DNA of 64,000 bases from S34-282 sp034422075. GTDB lineage: Bacteria; Chloroflexota; Dehalococcoidia; Lucifugimonadales; Australimonadaceae. This document shows positions 61,333 to 64,000 of this stretch, piece by piece (position 1 is the first letter of the stretch; every line of letters starts with the position of its first letter). Where the stretch lies: positions 62,001 through 126,000 of the forward strand of contig DAOUJX010000060.1 in the NCBI GenBank assembly GCA_034422075.1, given 5' to 3'. Under the pieces are notes generated by a model. It did not search any database. It saw only the letters and a list, made by a program, of their open reading frames with translations, and had not been told where the DNA came from. The translations under genes were made by a program, and so were the position numbers.

Positions 61333-61965
61333 ATGCGCAGGGGGCTCTTGGGCGGCACGTTCGACCCCATCCATAACGGTCACCTCGCGCTGGCGAGCGC
61401 CGCGCTCGCCCAGTTGCGGTTGGACGGCGTGTGGCTGCTGCCGACCGGCGTGCCGTGGATGAAGCGCGACGCCCCTCGCTCGCCGAATGCCGACCGCTTG
61501 CGCATGGTGGAGCTGGCCATCGACGGCATCGACCGGCTCCACGTCCTCACCGCAGAGCTGGAGCGCCCGGGCGACACCTACACCGTCGATACGCTTGAGG
61601 GACTGCGCGCAGGAAAGATGGCCGGTGACGACCTCTACTTCGTCGTTGGCGCAGATGCGCTGGCCTCGATGCACCGCTGGAAGGAGCCTTCGAGGCTCCT
61701 GGAGATGGCGCGGCTAGCCGTGGCTGCGCGGGGAAGTGGGGTGCCGCCGCTCGAGCAACTGGAGGCCGTCGCCCCCGGCGCCCGCGGGCGCGTCATCGAA
61801 TTGCGAATGGAGCCTGTCGACGTGAGTGCGACCGACCTGCGCCGCCGGGTCCGCGCAGGCGAGCCTATCCGCGGGGACGTGCCTGACGCGGTGGCCGACT
61901 ACATTGACGAACAGGGGCTGTACACTGCGCCCCAGTGGGCGAACGAGAGCGGGGAGGCACAATGA
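61333..61965 (+). CDS. nadD: Nicotinate-nucleotide adenylyltransferase
   Basis: Adenylates nicotinate mononucleotide in NAD synthesis, 210 residues. GGTFDPIHNGH is the nucleotidyltransferase phosphate-binding motif and SATDLRRRVRAG the C-terminal ISST-type motif. ATG 61333 is preferred over earlier in-frame starts because homology begins at once and GAGG lies 5 nt before. Follows obg as in many genomes (obg-nadD-rsfS), but here rsfS is replaced by pyrE. Confidence 0.94.
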   Translation: MRRGLLGGTFDPIHNGHLALASAALAQLRLDGVWLLPTGVPWMKRDAPRSPNADRLRMVELAIDGIDRLHVLTAELERPGDTYTVDTLEGLRAGKMAGDDLYFVVGADALASMHRWKEPSRLLEMARLAVAARGSGVPPLEQLEAVAPGARGRVIELRMEPVDVSATDLRRRVRAGEPIRGDVPDAVADYIDEQGLYTAPQWANESGEAQ

Positions 61966-62558
61966 CGCAATCGACGACACGGAGCGAGCTGGCAGGCCGG
62001 ATCCTCGATGTTGCATTGGCGCAGGGGGCGCTGATGTTCGGCGATTTCGCCCTCGCGTCCGGCGGGCGCTCTACCTACTACTTCGACGGGCGGTTGCTGA
62101 CGCTCTCGGCTGAGGGTGCGGACCTGGTCGGGCGCGCACTGCTACCGCTGGTGCGCGGATCTGGCGCGGTGGCTGTCGGCGGCCCGACGCTCGGCGCGGA
62201 TCCCATGGCGACGGCGGTGTCCATGCTGAGCTTGCGCGATGGCGACCAGCCTTTGCCGGCCTTCATAGTCCGCAAGGGCGAGAAGGACCATGGCACGGCG
62301 AAGCTCATCGAGGGGCCGCTGCCAGAGGGCGCGGCCGTCGCCGTTCTCGACGATGCCTGCTCGACTGGCGGCAGCCTTATCCACGCGGTGAATGCGGTGG
62401 AGGCGGCGGGCTGCCGCGTGACGCTGGTTGCCTGCATCCTAGACCGCCATCAGGGCGGCGGCGACTACTTCCTCGAACGTGGCTACCGCTTTGCGTCGCT
62501 GCTGGAGGCGGATACCCAGGGCCATATCCGCGTGAGCGAAGCACCAGGCCCGCGATGA
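61962..62558 (+). CDS. pyrE: Orotate phosphoribosyltransferase
   Basis: Transfers orotate to PRPP to form OMP, 198 residues. Phosphoribosyl-binding motif VLDDACSTGGSL, with the flexible catalytic loop RKGEKDHGTAKLIEG. The N-terminal GDFALASGGRSTYYFDGR fits PyrE. ATG overlaps the nadD stop (ATGA). Clustered with nadD and not with other pyr genes; pyrD is 7 kb away on the other strand. Confidence 0.93.
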   Translation: MTQSTTRSELAGRILDVALAQGALMFGDFALASGGRSTYYFDGRLLTLSAEGADLVGRALLPLVRGSGAVAVGGPTLGADPMATAVSMLSLRDGDQPLPAFIVRKGEKDHGTAKLIEGPLPEGAAVAVLDDACSTGGSLIHAVNAVEAAGCRVTLVACILDRHQGGGDYFLERGYRFASLLEADTQGHIRVSEAPGPR

Positions 62559-63091
62559 CGGGTGCGCGGCGGACGGAGGCATCGCCGGAGGCGGTGCGCC
62601 GCGCGACGGGGCGGACGCCCGACGAGTGGTTTGCACTGCTCGATGCCGTCGGCGCCGAGCGGTTGGCGCACCGCGACATCGCGCGCTGGCTAGGGTCGGA
62701 GCACGACGTTTCGGCGTGGTGGTGCCAGCAGATCACGGTCGAGTACGAGCGAGCGCGCGGCTTCCAGGTTAGCGTGAGCAAGACGCTGAATGCTCCGCTG
62801 GCGTCGCTCTACGCCGCGGTCGCCGACGCCGGGCTGCGCGGTAGGTGGCTGCCCGGCGCCCCGCTTACGCTCCGCCGCGATACGCCGCAAAAGTCGACCC
62901 GGCTGGCGTGGGCAGAGGAGGGCGGCGCGTCCAACGTGGAATTTGGCTACTACGCAAGCGGGCCGGGACGCAGCCGCATCACCATCCAGCACTCGCGCCT
63001 AACGAGCGCAGACGAGGTGGAGAAGCACCGCGCGTACTGGAAGGCGGCGCTGGAACGGCTCGCAGAGGTCATTTCTTCGTACAACATCTAG
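62555..63091 (+). CDS. DUF4287-like protein with SRPBCC-type C-terminal domain
   Basis: A 178-residue protein coupled to pyrE by ATGA. Residues about 10-68 resemble the DUF4287 helical domain (ATGRTPDEWFALLDA, then HDVSAWWCQQITVEYERARG abridged). The rest (FQVSVSKTLNAPLASLYAAV onward, abridged) has the strand-helix pattern of a START/SRPBCC hydrophobic-ligand domain with WLPGAPL and WKAALERL. Function unknown; stress-linked or ligand-binding roles are guesses. Confidence 0.72.
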   Translation: MTGARRTEASPEAVRRATGRTPDEWFALLDAVGAERLAHRDIARWLGSEHDVSAWWCQQITVEYERARGFQVSVSKTLNAPLASLYAAVADAGLRGRWLPGAPLTLRRDTPQKSTRLAWAEEGGASNVEFGYYASGPGRSRITIQHSRLTSADEVEKHRAYWKAALERLAEVISSYNI

Positions 63092-63213
63092 CATTCGTAC
63101 TAAAAGGCACCCAAAAATCAGGTGCATTTACGCCGGTAGGCGTGTATGGTACAGGCGTAGCGGCAGCGGGCGGCGCAACCCCGTAGGCAAACCCGCGCCC
63201 AGGAGCGAATAGC

Positions 63214-64000
63214 ATGGCGATGGCCACATCGCAGCAGACCGAGTACACCGCCTCCGACATCCAGGTCCTCGAGGGGCTAGAGGCCGTCCGCAAGCGGCCC
63301 GGCATGTACATCGGCTCAACCGACCACCGGGGCCTTCACCACCTGGTCTACGAGATCGTCGACAACGCCATCGACGAGGCAATGGCGGGGCACTGCGACG
63401 CCGTCGTCGTCGAGCTACTGAGCGGCGACCTGATTCGCATTAGCGACAACGGGCGCGGCATCCCGATCGACAAGCACGAGGGCACCGGCAAGTCGGGTCT
63501 TGAGACCATCATGACCACCCTGCATGCCGGCGGCAAGTTCGGCGGCGGAGCGTACAAGGTGTCCGGGGGGCTGCACGGCGTCGGCGCTTCCGTCGTCAAC
63601 GCGCTCGCTGAGTGGATGCGGGTCGAGGTGCACCGCGATGGGCGCACCCACTCGCAGGAGTACCACCGTGGCGAGCCCGACGCCGATGTCGTTGACGAGG
63701 GGGCGCTGCCGGAGGGCGAGGAGGAGAGGACCGGCACCACGGTCACCTTCCTGCCCGATACCGAGATTTTCTCCGTCGTCGCGCCGGAGCGCGAGACGCT
63801 TCTCCAGCGCTTCCGCGAGATGGCCTTTTTGAACAAGGGAGTGTCCATATCGCTCCGGAGCGAGGAGCACCCGGAGGAGGACAAGACGTTCTACTTCGAA
63901 GGGGGCATCGCCTCCTTCGTACGCCACCTCAACCACAACCGCGAGGTGCTTCAGCCCGACCCGTTGTACGTGGAGAAGGACATCGAAGGCACCCGCGTCG
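63214..64000 (+). CDS. gyrB: DNA gyrase subunit B, 5' part (cut by window edge)
   Basis: ATPase subunit of gyrase; the first 262 residues are visible and the frame is open to the end. GHKL motifs: YEIVDNAIDEA (Asn and Glu for Mg/ATP), ISDNGRGIP, and GGLHGVGASVVNAL; KRPGMYIGST is the N-terminal hallmark. AGGAG at 63201-63205 lies 8 nt before ATG 63214. An intact gyrA would be expected beyond the window. The 122 bp upstream contain a short ACGCC/GGCGT hairpin but no clear promoter. Confidence 0.96.
   Translation, partial: MAMATSQQTEYTASDIQVLEGLEAVRKRPGMYIGSTDHRGLHHLVYEIVDNAIDEAMAGHCDAVVVELLSGDLIRISDNGRGIPIDKHEGTGKSGLETIMTTLHAGGKFGGGAYKVSGGLHGVGASVVNALAEWMRVEVHRDGRTHSQEYHRGEPDADVVDEGALPEGEEERTGTTVTFLPDTEIFSVVAPERETLLQRFREMAFLNKGVSISLRSEEHPEEDKTFYFEGGIASFVRHLNHNREVLQPDPLYVEKDIEGTRV

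Noticed and set aside
63092..63213. Possible replication origin before gyrB
   Set aside because: No DnaA-box cluster, AT-rich unwinding stretch, dnaA, dnaN or recF is visible.

Overview
This window is a dense, GC-rich bacterial chromosome segment (about 60 protein genes, one tRNA, no rRNA, no gap above 300 bases). The gene content points to a Chloroflexota member, most likely Dehalococcoidia/SAR202-like. Pointers are an archaeal-type PEP carboxylase, two F420/FMN split-barrel oxidoreductases, a membrane Fe-S oxidoreductase beside beta-oxidation genes, a very short EF-Ts, a ring-hydroxylating oxygenase with a meta-cleavage-type hydrolase, and lipoproteins with Thr-Pro linkers. This placement is inference; no rRNA or marker phylogeny could be run.

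Layout. 1-6.5 kb: 5' part of a bifunctional (p)ppGpp enzyme divergent from hisS, a protease-like lipoprotein whose active site is lost, rph-htrA, and two split-barrel flavoproteins. 6.6-12.3 kb: two crotonase-fold proteins and an acyl-CoA ligase in one overlapping operon, a lone nuoA, and a membrane Fe-S oxidoreductase that could pass beta-oxidation electrons to quinone. 12.3-20.6 kb: recG, then a Rieske ferredoxin, a membrane protein, a HAD phosphatase, a thiolase, a 2-hydroxyacid dehydrogenase and a second TP-linker protease with duplicated C-terminal domains. 20.7-29.1 kb: PEP carboxylase, ParA with a small partner, tRNA-Gly(CCC)-era, citramalate synthase and a large FAD/Fe-S dehydrogenase. 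29.2-34.9 kb: alkB-like, ffh with an AT-richer insertion at its 3' end, Rieske oxygenase and glyA. 35-42.6 kb: hydrolase, ftsH, JAMM peptidase, DEAD-box helicase, fhs and a VOC protein. 42.7-50.9 kb: a GIY-YIG-like gene, then the minus-strand housekeeping run rpsB-tsf-pyrH-frr-uppS-cdsA-dxr-rseP-ispG. 51-64 kb: a free-standing GyrA C-terminal beta-propeller, a family 5 uracil-DNA glycosylase, a CrtC-like lipoprotein, greA-pyrD, pepA, degV, a PadR/HAAS pair, obg-nadD-pyrE and the start of gyrB.

The strongest unexplained signal is at 31.17-32.14 kb. The last 44 bp of the ffh region occur twice as a direct repeat with one mismatch, bracketing a lower-GC segment whose only gene is a PLD-family nuclease with two zinc ribbons; the strong hairpin expected after ffh lies beyond the second copy. 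This looks like a small element integrated at the end of ffh that regenerated the ffh terminus. Other notable items are a GreA with a recombinase-like N-terminal extension, the lone GyrA propeller, the inactive protease-like lipoprotein, many -10 boxes so close to start codons that transcripts look leaderless, and four convergent gene pairs that overlap at their stop codons.
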